A stretch of DNA of 64,000 nucleotides from Phytoamicus setariae (GCF_016722925.1 NZ_JAEQNC010000013.1:62001-126000), one strand, 5' to 3'. Counted from the stretch's first letter, positions 1 to 8,377 are shown. Notes: generated by a model from the sequence alone, not told the origin. Translations and numbers: made by a program.

Positions 1-411
1 GATCCTCGGCGCCTCGGCATCGTCGGGCAATGTATTGGTGACACGGCTCAGCGCATCGCGTACGTCAGCGGCAGCCGTAGCCAGATCGGTGGTGTCGGAA
101 AATTCGAGCGTTACCCGGCTGTTGCCGAACGACGACGACGACGAAACGGATTTCAGGCCGGTAACCCGGGCGACCGCCCCCTCGATGACGTCGGTCACTT
201 CCCGGTCGATGGTTTCCGGTGCGGCGCCTTCGAGAACAGTGCGGACGGTAATGACAGGTTGATCTACGGACGGAAGCTCGCGCACCTCGATGCCGCGAAA
301 GGCCGCAAGACCGGCAACCACGATCAATGCATTGAGCACCAGCGCCAGAATTGGCCGGCGCACGAACAGGGAGGCGGAAAACGCGCCCTGCAGTTTGGAG
401 GCCGCGCTCAT
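1..411 (-). CDS. RND-family efflux permease, N-terminal part (cut by window edge)
   Basis: Inner-membrane proton-driven efflux pump subunit of the AcrB/MexB superfamily; only the first 137 codons are inside the window. The frame begins MSAASKLQGAFSASLFVRRP, then a first transmembrane segment (about residues 20-40) and the start of the periplasmic porter domain with the family-typical stretch APETIDREVTDVIEGAV. The start codon overlaps the adaptor gene stop as ATGA, so the two are translationally coupled. The partner adaptor lies directly upstream. The substrate cannot be told from this part. The family assignment is strong from the N-terminal pattern; the rest of the gene is outside. Confidence 0.88.
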   Translation of the reverse strand, partial: MSAASKLQGAFSASLFVRRPILALVLNALIVVAGLAAFRGIEVRELPSVDQPVITVRTVLEGAAPETIDREVTDVIEGAVARVTGLKSVSSSSSFGNSRVTLEFSDTTDLATAAADVRDALSRVTNTLPDDAEAPRI

Positions 412-1583
412 TGGGCTGCTGCCTTGTTGGCATCGGCGACCTTGTCAGCGGCCTCCTTCTCGCCAAAGATCTTGACAGTGGCGCCGTTGCTCAGACGCTG
501 CAGCCCCTCGGTGACGATCATGTCGCCCGGCTTGATTGCCGCGTCCACCAGCACCTTGTCCGGGTTGCGCTCGATGACGCTGGCAGCCACTCGCTCGACC
601 TTGTGATCCTTGACGCGCCAGACATAGGAGCCGCTGCTGTCCCATTGGATGGCAAGCGGATCAACGGCAGGCCAGGTGTCGCCCCCAAGGTTCAGCACCA
701 CCTCGAAGGATTGGCCAGCGCGCAACTGATCATTCTCGTTGGGAATTTCAGCCTGGATGTGCAAGGTCCGGCTTGCGGCATCGATACGATTGTCGATCGC
801 CGAAATCGTACCCGAGTAGACTTCGCCGGGCCGCGCAATCGGATTGGCCTGCACCGTCATGCCTTCCCGAATGAGGCCGGTAAACCGCTCCGGCACCCAG
901 AAATCCACCAGCAGGCGCGAGCGGTCATCGATGGTAACGATGGCGGAACTGAAGGTCACATAATCGCCGACCGAGAAATTCACGATACCGGCAATGCCGG
1001 TCACCGGCGAAAGGACCGCCCGTCGCGCCAGGTTGAGTTCGGCTTCTGCCACCGCCAGCCGCGCGGTGTCGACGGCCCTCTCGGCGATATCGTAATCGGC
1101 ACGGGAAATAATCTTCTTGAGATCCTCGCTTCGACGCAGGATCGATTTCGCCCCTTCCAGGATCACCTTTGCCTTGGAAACCGCAATCTTTTCGACATCG
1201 TCGTCAAGCCGCGCAATAACGTCGCCCGCCTTGACCTTCTGTCCCGGTCGGATCCGCAATTCACTGATTTGCCCGGAAACTAGTGGCGTGACCGCGACGG
1301 AACGGATGGCATCTCCATCGCCGATCGCCTTCAGCCGGTCATTGACCTTGCCATCCGAAGCGGGCTTGACGACGACGACCAGCGGCCCGGAAGCATTCTG
1401 CCCACGACGGCTATTGTTGCCCGGTCCGGCGTCCGGCACCTCGCGGGCGACCACCGACACGATCGCTTCCGGAATGCCGATCTTACGCGCAAACGTGGCG
1501 GATCCCGGCATGAAATGCAGCAGGATCAGTGCACCGACAACGAAGAAAACAAATCCGGTTAGCAATTGGGTGACAAAGCGCAT
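408..1583 (-). CDS. HlyD/AcrA-type periplasmic adaptor of an RND efflux pump
   Basis: Membrane-fusion protein linking the RND permease to an outer-membrane channel. 391 residues from ATG 1583, chosen over an in-frame TTG one codon upstream because CGGAG lies 7 bases before the ATG. An N-terminal hydrophobic anchor (about residues 8-27) is followed by a biotinyl-lipoyl-like hairpin (SGQISELRIRPGQKVKAGD), a coiled-coil alpha hairpin (AKVILEGAKSILRRSEDLKK to AELNLARRAV) and the second lipoyl half (LSPVTGIAGIVNFSVGDYV), then beta-barrel and membrane-proximal domains. The order is the usual RND adaptor layout. Its stop overlaps the permease start by 4 bases. Divergent from uvrD. Confidence 0.9.
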   Translation of the reverse strand: MRFVTQLLTGFVFFVVGALILLHFMPGSATFARKIGIPEAIVSVVAREVPDAGPGNNSRRGQNASGPLVVVVKPASDGKVNDRLKAIGDGDAIRSVAVTPLVSGQISELRIRPGQKVKAGDVIARLDDDVEKIAVSKAKVILEGAKSILRRSEDLKKIISRADYDIAERAVDTARLAVAEAELNLARRAVLSPVTGIAGIVNFSVGDYVTFSSAIVTIDDRSRLLVDFWVPERFTGLIREGMTVQANPIARPGEVYSGTISAIDNRIDAASRTLHIQAEIPNENDQLRAGQSFEVVLNLGGDTWPAVDPLAIQWDSSGSYVWRVKDHKVERVAASVIERNPDKVLVDAAIKPGDMIVTEGLQRLSNGATVKIFGEKEAADKVADANKAAAQ

Positions 1584-1763
1584 CAAGTAACTCCGTCCAA
1601 GGTCATGGATTCTCTCCCCCTATGTGCTTATCTGAGATATGGTTGCCAGCGGCAAGTTTCCGTTTGCCACATGGACGAATTGTAATGTAATCGTGAACGG
1701 AGATTGCGAACAAACCGTGACCAGGCTTTGCCAAAAATTGCCGAATCATACAAGGAACTCCCT

Positions 1764-4403
1764 ATGATGAACGGCTTTGACGATATTCCCTTCTTCGATG
1801 AAGAGCCCACCGCCCGCCCGGCAAAGCCTGATCCCGCACCGGAGCGGCCTCAGGCTGGCGCAATTCCCAGTGGACTGGCAGCGCGCGCGATGGCCGCGCG
1901 CCAGGCTTCGGCCCCACGGCCCACTTATCTGGATGGCCTGAACCCCGAACAGTTGCGTGCTGTCGAGACGCTCGATGGCCCGGTTCTGGTGCTGGCGGGC
2001 GCCGGCACCGGCAAGACGCGCGTGCTCACCACCCGCATCGCCCACATCCTCGCGACTGGCCGGGCATTTCCAAGCCAGATCCTTGCGGTCACCTTCACCA
2101 ACAAGGCGGCCCGCGAAATGCGCGAGCGCATCACTCATCTGGCCGGTGAAGCGGTCGAGGGCATGCCCTGGCTCGGCACCTTCCATTCGATCGGCGTGAA
2201 ATTTCTGCGCCGCCACGCCGAGCTCGTCTCGTTGCGGTCCGACTTCAGCATTCTCGACACCGACGACGTGATCCGGCTGCTCAAGCAGTTGATCCAGGCC
2301 GAAGGCCTCGACGATAAGCGCTGGCCGGCGCGCCAGTTCGCCCAGATGATCGACGGCTGGAAGAACAAGGGCCTGGACCCAAACCAGATTCCGGAAGGCG
2401 ATGCCCGCGCGTTCGGCAACGGCAAGGGCCGCGAGCTCTACACCGCCTACCAGAACCGGCTGATCGGGCTGAATGCCTGCGATTTCGGCGACCTGCTGCA
2501 GCATCCGATCCGCATCCTCAAGAACAATCCGGATATCCTCGCAGACTACCAGAACCGCTTCCGCTACATTCTCGTCGACGAGTACCAGGACACTAACACA
2601 GCACAGTACATGTGGCTCAGGCTCTTGGCGCAGCGGCCGAAAGGTAAGAACCCCTCCCCAACCCATCCCCACAAGGGGGCGGGGCTCGACGCTCCGAGCA
2701 CGGCGACAGGTCGAAATACACGGCTTGCTGATGACGACTTCCCCGGGAGCGACCCACAGGTTAGCTCCCTCCCCCTTGTGGGGAGGGTTGGGGAGGGGTC
2801 TTCCTCCCATGTCAACATCTGCTGCGTCGGCGACGACGACCAGGCGATCTATGGGTGGCGCGGCGCCGACATCGACAACATCCTGCGCTTCGAGAAGGAT
2901 TTTCCCGGCGCCACCGTCATCCGTCTGGAGTGCAACTATCGCTCGACCGCGCATATTCTTGGTGCCTCGGGCCACCTGATCGCCCACAACGAGGGCCGGC
3001 TCGGCAAGACGCTGTTCACCGAGCGCGCCGATCCCGACGACGAAAAGGTGCAGGTGCATGCCTCGTGGGATTCCGAGGAGGAAGCCCGCGGCATCGGTGA
3101 GGAAATCGAGCAGCTGCAGCGGCAAAAACACCCGCTCAACAACATGGCGATCCTGGTCCGCGCGTCCTTCCAGATGCGCGAATTCGAAGACCGGTTCGTT
3201 ACGCTCGGACTGAACTACCGTGTCATCGGCGGCCCGCGCTTTTACGAGCGGCAGGAAATCCGCGATGCGATGGCCTATTTCCGACTGGTCTGCCAACCCG
3301 CCGACGATCTCGCTTTTGAGCGGATCATCAACACACCCAAGCGCGGCCTGGGCGACACGACAGTTCGCCATCTGCACGATTATGCCCGCGCCCGCGACAT
3401 TCCGATGCTGGCCGCGGCCGGCGACATGGTCGAAACCGAGGAGCTGAAGCCCAAGGCGCGCAAGTCTCTCTACGACGTGGTGGTGAACTTCAAGCGCTGG
3501 AGCCAACTGCTTGAATCGACTCCGCATACCGAGCTTGCTGAACAGATACTTGAAGAGAGCGGCTATACCGACATGTGGAAGGCCGACAAGTCGGCCGAAG
3601 CGCCGGGCCGGCTCGACAACCTCAAGGAACTGATCCGCTCGATGGAGCAGTTCGAGTCGATGCGCGGCTTTCTCGAGCACGTCTCGCTGGTCATGGATGC
3701 CGAGCAGAACGAGAACATGGACGCGGTGTCGATCATGACACTGCATTCGGCCAAGGGGCTGGAATTCGACACCGTCTTCCTGCCCGGCTGGGAAGAAGGC
3801 CTGTTTCCCCACCAGCGCGCGCTGGACGAAGGCGGCCGCAACGGGCTTGAGGAAGAGCGGCGGCTGGCCTATGTCGGGCTCACCCGCGCCAAGAAACGTC
3901 TGCACATCTGGTTCGTCTCCAACCGCCGCATCCACGGCCTCTGGCAGTCGACCATTCCGTCGCGCTTTCTCGACGAATTACCCGAGGACCATGTCGAGGT
4001 CGCCGAAGTCGAACAGTCCTATGGCGGTTACGGCCGCAACCAGTATGGCCAATCGCGTTTCGACAAGCAGGAGCCGTTCTCTTCGGGCTACTCTTCGCCC
4101 GGCTGGCAGCGCGCCCAGGCCAACAAGACCGACGCCACCCGCAACAACTGGGGCAACCGCTCCGGCCATCAGGTAGAGCGTATCGGCTATGGCGAAGCAG
4201 GCCCGACCGGCCGCGTCATCCAGGGCGAACTGGTGGCCAAATCCAAGGTCGACACCCCCTCGGCCTTCTCCGTCGGCGACCGGGTGTTCCACATCAAGTT
4301 CGGCAACGGCAACATCGCGGGCATCGAAGGCAACAAACTGACGATCGATTTCGACCGTGCAGGCCAGAAGCGGGTGCTGGACGGGTTTGTCGAGAAGGTA
4401 TGA
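1764..4403 (+). CDS. uvrD: UvrD/PcrA-type ATP-dependent DNA helicase with in-frame insertion
   Basis: Superfamily 1A 3'-5' helicase for DNA repair and replication-conflict clearance. Walker A AGAGTGKT at about residues 78-86, DEYQD (motif II) near 272, GDDDQAIYGWRGAD (motif III) near 355, and the late motifs HSAKGLEF and VGLTRAKKRL are all present; a basic linker and Tudor-like C-terminus (FHIKFGNGNI) end the protein as in PcrA. ATG 1764 is preferred to an upstream TTG at 1704 because AAGGAA lies 6 bases before it; this gives 879 residues. Oddity: residues about 295-349, between motifs II and III, are encoded by an inserted GC-rich palindrome that keeps the frame open. All motifs flank the insert intact, so the gene probably still works. 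Confidence 0.93.
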   Translation: MMNGFDDIPFFDEEPTARPAKPDPAPERPQAGAIPSGLAARAMAARQASAPRPTYLDGLNPEQLRAVETLDGPVLVLAGAGTGKTRVLTTRIAHILATGRAFPSQILAVTFTNKAAREMRERITHLAGEAVEGMPWLGTFHSIGVKFLRRHAELVSLRSDFSILDTDDVIRLLKQLIQAEGLDDKRWPARQFAQMIDGWKNKGLDPNQIPEGDARAFGNGKGRELYTAYQNRLIGLNACDFGDLLQHPIRILKNNPDILADYQNRFRYILVDEYQDTNTAQYMWLRLLAQRPKGKNPSPTHPHKGAGLDAPSTATGRNTRLADDDFPGSDPQVSSLPLVGRVGEGSSSHVNICCVGDDDQAIYGWRGADIDNILRFEKDFPGATVIRLECNYRSTAHILGASGHLIAHNEGRLGKTLFTERADPDDEKVQVHASWDSEEEARGIGEEIEQLQRQKHPLNNMAILVRASFQMREFEDRFVTLGLNYRVIGGPRFYERQEIRDAMAYFRLVCQPADDLAFERIINTPKRGLGDTTVRHLHDYARARDIPMLAAAGDMVETEELKPKARKSLYDVVVNFKRWSQLLESTPHTELAEQILEESGYTDMWKADKSAEAPGRLDNLKELIRSMEQFESMRGFLEHVSLVMDAEQNENMDAVSIMTLHSAKGLEFDTVFLPGWEEGLFPHQRALDEGGRNGLEEERRLAYVGLTRAKKRLHIWFVSNRRIHGLWQSTIPSRFLDELPEDHVEVAEVEQSYGGYGRNQYGQSRFDKQEPFSSGYSSPGWQRAQANKTDATRNNWGNRSGHQVERIGYGEAGPTGRVIQGELVAKSKVDTPSAFSVGDRVFHIKFGNGNIAGIEGNKLTIDFDRAGQKRVLDGFVEKV
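2649..2811. repeat. Palindromic repeat element inserted in frame in uvrD
   Basis: Two arms of about 34 bases form an imperfect inverted repeat. The left arm runs 2651-2687 (starts CCCCTCCCCAACCC) and the right arm 2765-2798 (ends GGGTTGGGGAGGGG), separated by about 75 bases. The reverse complement of the right arm matches the left apart from one extra A and a few changes near the inner end. Both arms are translated (NPSPTHPHKG and LPLVGRVGEG). The extra coding length is about 162 bases, a multiple of three. This looks like a mobile palindromic unit of the kind scattered in rhizobial genomes; the family name cannot be fixed from the window. Confidence 0.8.
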
Positions 4404-4527
4404 GGCGACTGCGATGGCCCGGACGGCTCCGGGTTCCAAAGCTATCGTATGTCGCGGTGCCCCCTAATGACTGCCGAGAGCGGATTGCCGCTCCCAGCAT
4501 CTCAGGCGCCAATTGGGAAGTGCAATC

Positions 4528-5253
4528 CTAGCGGGGCAAGAGCCCCTGGCTCTGATCATATTTCGCCGAAGCGGCAACGAGTGCGTCAAAATCGCTCGAA
4601 CACAGGTAGGGCTTTAGTGCATCGAACTTCGCCTTCTCCCATTCGTAGATGCCCAAAGCGACCAAGGAATCGACCGTCGCTGAAGGAAAACGCTGGCGGA
4701 TGGGCGCTGCCGGATTGCCAGCCACGATCGTGTAGGGCGCAACATCTTTCGTGACGATCGCTCCAGAGGCAACCACCGCGCCTTCACCGATAGTAATCCC
4801 CGGCATGATCATGGCCCGCATGCCAATCCATGCTCCGCTGCCGATGATCGTGTCCCCTTTCCCGAGATAGGCATCAAGAATGACCTCGGCGAACGGGTAA
4901 AGACTGAACCAGTCCGTCCGATGGGTGTGATTTCCGCCCATAAGGATAACCGCTTCGGCACCGATGCAGACATAATCGCCGATATAGAGCTGATCGATAG
5001 GCCATTGCGGCTCCCAAGCATCGAGGCTGTATTCATCGCCATAGAGATAACGAACAACGCTATCTTCGAATGAGCCGGTCCACGCATTGCTGTAATAGCT
5101 GTTGTTTCCCCGAACGTGGATGTTGGGATTTTTTACCGTCTCATGGAGAAGTTCGACTTTGGACCAGTGCTTGTCTTGAGCGTTTTGAAGAGACAATTCA
5201 GTTATGTTTCCCTGTTTAGGCCATTCGAAACGGAAGCAGTGATTCTCAGGCAA
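4528..5253 (-). CDS. CatB/Vat-like hexapeptide-repeat O-acetyltransferase
   Basis: Left-handed beta-helix acetyltransferase resembling xenobiotic acetyltransferases. The diagnostic order is visible: NPNIHVRGNNSYYSN, then IGDYVCIGAEAVILMGGNH with the catalytic-type His, HRTDWFSLYPF, and hexapeptide repeats IIGSGAWIGMRAMIMPGITI followed by VVASGAIVTKDV and YTIVAGNPAAPIRQRF. The frame is open upstream to GTG 5364, but residues before LPENHCFRFEWPKQ look unconserved; TTG 5253 is used here and no start has a good ribosome site. A drug or sugar substrate cannot be decided. It lies one base downstream of cfa if the long frame is used, so it may be co-transcribed. Confidence 0.72.
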   Translation of the reverse strand: MPENHCFRFEWPKQGNITELSLQNAQDKHWSKVELLHETVKNPNIHVRGNNSYYSNAWTGSFEDSVVRYLYGDEYSLDAWEPQWPIDQLYIGDYVCIGAEAVILMGGNHTHRTDWFSLYPFAEVILDAYLGKGDTIIGSGAWIGMRAMIMPGITIGEGAVVASGAIVTKDVAPYTIVAGNPAAPIRQRFPSATVDSLVALGIYEWEKAKFDALKPYLCSSDFDALVAASAKYDQSQGLLPR

Positions 5254-5365
5254 ATTAGAGACCACAAATATCAGCTGCCACAAAATGCGAAAAGGCTCGA
5301 AACCGGATCTCGACTGTCCGGTAACGCCAGGCAAATCTCGCGGCCGGTTCAGGCCGGGTCGCACC

Positions 5366-6619
5366 TCAATACTCGACCCTCTCCAGCGGCGCCCTCGTCG
5401 CCTCGAAGGCCCTGAATGCAGCCTCCTTGCGCGCGATATAGTTGCGGTCGAAGGGCACCATGTCCTGATGGCGGGCGATCTGGATCTGGAAGATGAACAG
5501 CCGGTCGTGGCGGAATGCGACTTCCGAGACCGCCAAGTAGAATTCCCACATGCGGAAGAAACGCTCGTCGTAGAGCGCTATGGCTTCGGCCTTTTTCGAC
5601 ACGAAGCGCTCGCGCCAGGCGCGCAGCGTCCAGGCATAGTGCATGGGTAGGACCTCGATGTCCTTGATCAGCAGCCCTGCCTTCTCGACTGCCGGCAGGA
5701 CTTCCGCCAGCGAAGGGATATAACCACCGGGAAATATGTATTTCTCGATGAACGGATTCGTCATGAGATTCGGCTTGGTGCGGCCGATCGAGTGCAGCAC
5801 CATGACACCCTTCTTTTCGAGAACATCCGCGATCTTGCGGAAGAAGTTGCGGTAATTGCCGACGCCGACATGCTCGAACATGCCGACGGAAACAATGCGG
5901 TCGTATTGGCCCTTCAGGTGACGGTAGTCGGTCAGCTCGAAGCGGACCTTGTCGCCAAGGTCGCGTTTCGCAGCGCGGGCGCGGGATACCTTGAGCTGTT
6001 CCTCAGAAAGCGTGACGCCGGTGACGTCGACGCCTGCGGCTTCAGCGAGATAGAGACCGAGCCCGCCCCAGCCCGAGCCAATCTCCAGCACCTTCTGGCC
6101 GGGCGCAAGCTGGAGCTTGGCCGCGATGTGGCGCTTCTTGGCGAGTTGGGCTTCGTCAAGGCTTATGCCTTCCGGTTCGAAATAGGCGCAGGAATACTGC
6201 CAGTCCGGATCGAGGAACAGGTCGAACAGCTTGGCGCTCAGGTCGTAGTGGTGCGAAACGTTGGGCAGATTGCGATTGATTGGAAGCCGCGCGGAAAACT
6301 GGGCGGCGACGATCCGGCCGAGGCCTTGCGCGATCATGCGCGGGGTGGCGGCCTTGCGGATGCCGTTGCGGGCGAGCAGGGAAAGGAAATCGAAGATATT
6401 GCCGTCCTCGACCAGCATGCGGCCATCCATGTACATCTCGCCGAGCTTCAGCGCCGGATCGGTGGCGACCGCGCGCTCGGCCTCGGCATCGGCAAACCGG
6501 ATGGAGATGGTTGCCTCCGAGCCATCGCCAAAAGTCTGAGCGACACCGGAGGCAGAGGTCAATTTGAGCGATCCCTGGCGGACCACCTTTTTCATCATCA
6601 TGCTGATACCGGATGCCAT
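5366..6619 (-). CDS. cfa: Cyclopropane-fatty-acyl-phospholipid synthase
   Basis: Transfers a methylene group from S-adenosylmethionine to the cis double bond of unsaturated acyl chains in membrane phospholipids. 417 residues. The SAM-binding motif VLEIGSGWGGLGLYLAEAAG is clear, with YDRIVSVGMFEHVGVGNY and the downstream FIEKYIFPGGYIPSL and LRAWRERF typical of CFA synthases. An N-terminal lid domain precedes the Rossmann fold. The start is ATG 6619 with AGGAG a few bases upstream; a TTG at 6643 is rejected since it would place that ribosome site inside the gene. It is followed closely by the acetyltransferase. Confidence 0.93.
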   Translation of the reverse strand: MASGISMMMKKVVRQGSLKLTSASGVAQTFGDGSEATISIRFADAEAERAVATDPALKLGEMYMDGRMLVEDGNIFDFLSLLARNGIRKAATPRMIAQGLGRIVAAQFSARLPINRNLPNVSHHYDLSAKLFDLFLDPDWQYSCAYFEPEGISLDEAQLAKKRHIAAKLQLAPGQKVLEIGSGWGGLGLYLAEAAGVDVTGVTLSEEQLKVSRARAAKRDLGDKVRFELTDYRHLKGQYDRIVSVGMFEHVGVGNYRNFFRKIADVLEKKGVMVLHSIGRTKPNLMTNPFIEKYIFPGGYIPSLAEVLPAVEKAGLLIKDIEVLPMHYAWTLRAWRERFVSKKAEAIALYDERFFRMWEFYLAVSEVAFRHDRLFIFQIQIARHQDMVPFDRNYIARKEAAFRAFEATRAPLERVEY

Positions 6620-6764
6620 GCCTTCTCCTCTGAGCGATGCCAATCACGGAGGTCATCACGACCACACGTACAGGACTTTAGAGGGTTCGAAGGCGGGAGC
6701 AAGCGCTGATCGCAATGGATGCGCGAAGTTTCCTCAGCATAATAATTGGTGTGCAGCGCGCCAA

Positions 6765-6855
6765 CCGGCTGGTTGATGTGGGCAACAATCACAACGCCGT
6801 CGCGGGCCGCCGCAAAACGCCGCTGCGTCTCGCGGACGCCGAGCGTCGCGCCGCC
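6765..6855 (-). pseudogene. Fragment of a polysaccharide deacetylase gene
   Basis: These 91 bases match 8494-8584, inside the intact deacetylase gene, at 83 of 91 positions with no gaps. On the minus strand the deacetylase frame is still open and reads GGATLGVRETQRRF then ARDGVVIVAHINQPVG. Nothing recognisable of the rest of that gene is nearby. The stop codon of the GST gene and its last 21 codons lie inside this fragment in another frame. It is either the relic of a second deacetylase gene or a partial duplication of the neighbour about 1.7 kb away. Confidence 0.8.
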
Positions 6856-7523
6856 TCCGCCTGTTTCATCATTCCGGCAAGCAGGCCATCATGCCTGCGT
6901 ACGAAGGCCAGCAGCCGGTCGGTGTAGTCGGGCACGACGGCGCCACGCACCGATGGCCGCGCCGCAAGTGCCCGCCGCCATGCGACAAGCTTCGACCTGC
7001 CGACAAACACCTCGAGATCGACCGCCTGCTCGAAACCGTCGAAATAGCGAAACACCGGTGCGAAGACCGCATCGACGATCGTGAACTTCTCGCCAGCGAA
7101 GAACGGCCCCTTCCCCAGCTCAGCCTCAAGCCGCTCGAACTTGCTGCCGATTGCGGCAAGCGCGGCATCGAAAGCTGCCCGATCTTTCGTCGTCTCCACA
7201 GTCCAGATATTGGCGAGCACCTGCGAGCCGAATTCCACCCAGCCACGATGGCGCGCCCGGGTCAGTGCATCTTCGGGATGCAGCGTGGGGGTAACCGTCT
7301 CGTCGAGATATTCGACGATCGCAGCACTTTCGAACAGCACTTCGTCGCCGACCATCAGCAGCGGCACCTTGCCGAGCGGCGAAATCGCCTTGAACCAGTC
7401 CGGCTTGTCGGTGAGGTCGATGGTGATGCGCTCGAATGGAACCCCCTTTTCGGCGAGCGCAATCGCCGCGCGCTGGACGTAGGGGCAGAGATCGAAGGAT
7501 ACGAGCTTGAGCTTAGCGGTCAT
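6789..7523 (-). CDS. Glutathione S-transferase (omega-like, Cys active site) with substituted C-terminus
   Basis: Thioredoxin-fold N-terminal domain begins MTAKLKLVSF with CPYVQRA at residues 13-19, a Cys-type active site as in omega/DHAR-like GSTs, followed by the cis-Pro glutathione site KVPLL and FESAAIVEYLDE. An all-alpha C-terminal domain follows. 244 residues from ATG 7523, which sits 1 base after the Rieske stop, so the two form an operon. The last 21 residues (after about MMKQAEA) are encoded by the deacetylase fragment in a different frame, an Arg-rich tail unlike a GST C-terminus. It probably reduces or conjugates an electrophile; the substrate is unknown. Confidence 0.85.
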   Translation of the reverse strand: MTAKLKLVSFDLCPYVQRAAIALAEKGVPFERITIDLTDKPDWFKAISPLGKVPLLMVGDEVLFESAAIVEYLDETVTPTLHPEDALTRARHRGWVEFGSQVLANIWTVETTKDRAAFDAALAAIGSKFERLEAELGKGPFFAGEKFTIVDAVFAPVFRYFDGFEQAVDLEVFVGRSKLVAWRRALAARPSVRGAVVPDYTDRLLAFVRRHDGLLAGMMKQAEAARRSASARRSGVLRRPATAL

Positions 7524-7524
7524 G

Positions 7525-7830
7525 TCAGTCTCCCCAGACGTAGTAGAGCGCATCTCCTTCGACGCGAGTGGATAGGAACATCAACTTGGAATCGCGCGGC
7601 GCCGGGCCGCTTTCACGCTCGCCCGTTGCCATGTCGAAATGCGCGCCATGCCAGGCGCAGACGAGCTTTCCCTCGCGACATTCAAGCGGCCCGCCGAAAT
7701 GCAGACAGGTATTGGCAATCGCCCGGATCCGCTCACCGGCGCGATAGACATGCAGTTCGCGCCCGAAGAACGGCACCACAACAGACCCGGTCGTCGGGAT
7801 ATCGTCAATCTTGATCAGTTCATGCTTCAT
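7525..7830 (-). CDS. Small Rieske [2Fe-2S] ferredoxin-like protein
   Basis: 101 residues forming a single Rieske domain with both ligand boxes, C42-x-H44 (TCLHFGGPL) and C58-x2-H61 (CAWHGAHFD). There is no membrane segment or signal, so it is a soluble cytoplasmic electron carrier, as in the ferredoxin components of dioxygenases or NirD-like proteins. No oxygenase or reductase gene is adjacent, which is unusual for a dioxygenase ferredoxin. The gene is transcribed divergently from the MarR gene and is followed by the GST with 1 base between. The shared palindromes upstream suggest MarR control. Confidence 0.9.
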   Translation of the reverse strand: MKHELIKIDDIPTTGSVVVPFFGRELHVYRAGERIRAIANTCLHFGGPLECREGKLVCAWHGAHFDMATGERESGPAPRDSKLMFLSTRVEGDALYYVWGD

Positions 7831-7846
7831 CGCATACCTCCACTTA

Positions 7847-7905
7847 ATGCAGCTGCATCTAGATTAATGCAATTGCATCAAATGTCAAGCTTGATGCAAT
7901 TGCAT
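7847..7905. promoter_or_regulatory. Three palindromic operator candidates between the Rieske-GST and MarR genes
   Basis: The same 12-base palindrome ATGCANNTGCAT occurs three times in the 94-base divergent spacer: 7847-7858 (core AGCT), 7867-7878 and 7894-7905 (both core AATT). Centres are 20 and 27 bases apart, so the first two lie on the same helix face. A MarR-type dimer normally binds such a symmetric site in the intergenic region of its own divergent operon. The assignment to this MarR protein is inference from position; the repeats themselves are directly visible. Confidence 0.8.
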
Positions 7906-7924
7906 TAAACTGCATAATGACGCC

Positions 7925-8371
7925 ATGAACGAAGATATCCCCTCCGAAGCCGTCATCGATGCATGGATCAATCTGGTGCGCGCCCAGCACCGGGTGCTGA
8001 GCAGCGTCGAAACTGATCTGAAATCAGCCGGTTTTCCGCCGCTTGCCTGGTACGATGTGCTGCTGGAGTTGCGAAAGGCGGGTGACGACGGCCTGAGGCC
8101 ACTCGAAATCGAGGCGCGGCTGCTGCTTGCCCAACACAGCGTTTCACGGCTGGTGGACCGACTGGAAAAGGCCGGCCATGTCGAGCGTAAGGCGCATGAA
8201 ACCGATGGCCGTGGCCAGCGCATCAGGCTCACGTCCGAAGGTCGCGGCCTGCTCGAACAGATGTGGCCAGCCTATCGCTCGTCGATTAACCGCCACATTG
8301 GCAAAAAGTTGCGCGACGACGATGCTGCAAAAGAACTTGCTGCGCTGCTCGGGCGCCTGCTGGACGGGTAA
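7925..8371 (+). CDS. MarR-family transcriptional regulator
   Basis: 148 residues with the MarR winged helix: LRPLEIEARLLLAQHSVSRLVDRLEKAGHVER is helix-turn-helix plus wing entry, and DGRGQRIRLTSEGR is the typical DGR beta-wing. There is no cysteine in the protein, so a thiol-oxidation switch is unlikely and small-ligand sensing is more likely. It is divergent from the Rieske-GST operon with three identical palindromes between them, which fits a local repressor that also controls itself. ATG 7925 is the only sensible start. Confidence 0.92.
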   Translation: MNEDIPSEAVIDAWINLVRAQHRVLSSVETDLKSAGFPPLAWYDVLLELRKAGDDGLRPLEIEARLLLAQHSVSRLVDRLEKAGHVERKAHETDGRGQRIRLTSEGRGLLEQMWPAYRSSINRHIGKKLRDDDAAKELAALLGRLLDG

Positions 8372-8377
8372 CAGGCT

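Noticed and set aside
1746-3935. 729-codon open frame antisense to uvrD
   Set aside because: High-GC codon structure opens the opposite frame; the sense strand has every helicase motif and the antisense product resembles nothing.
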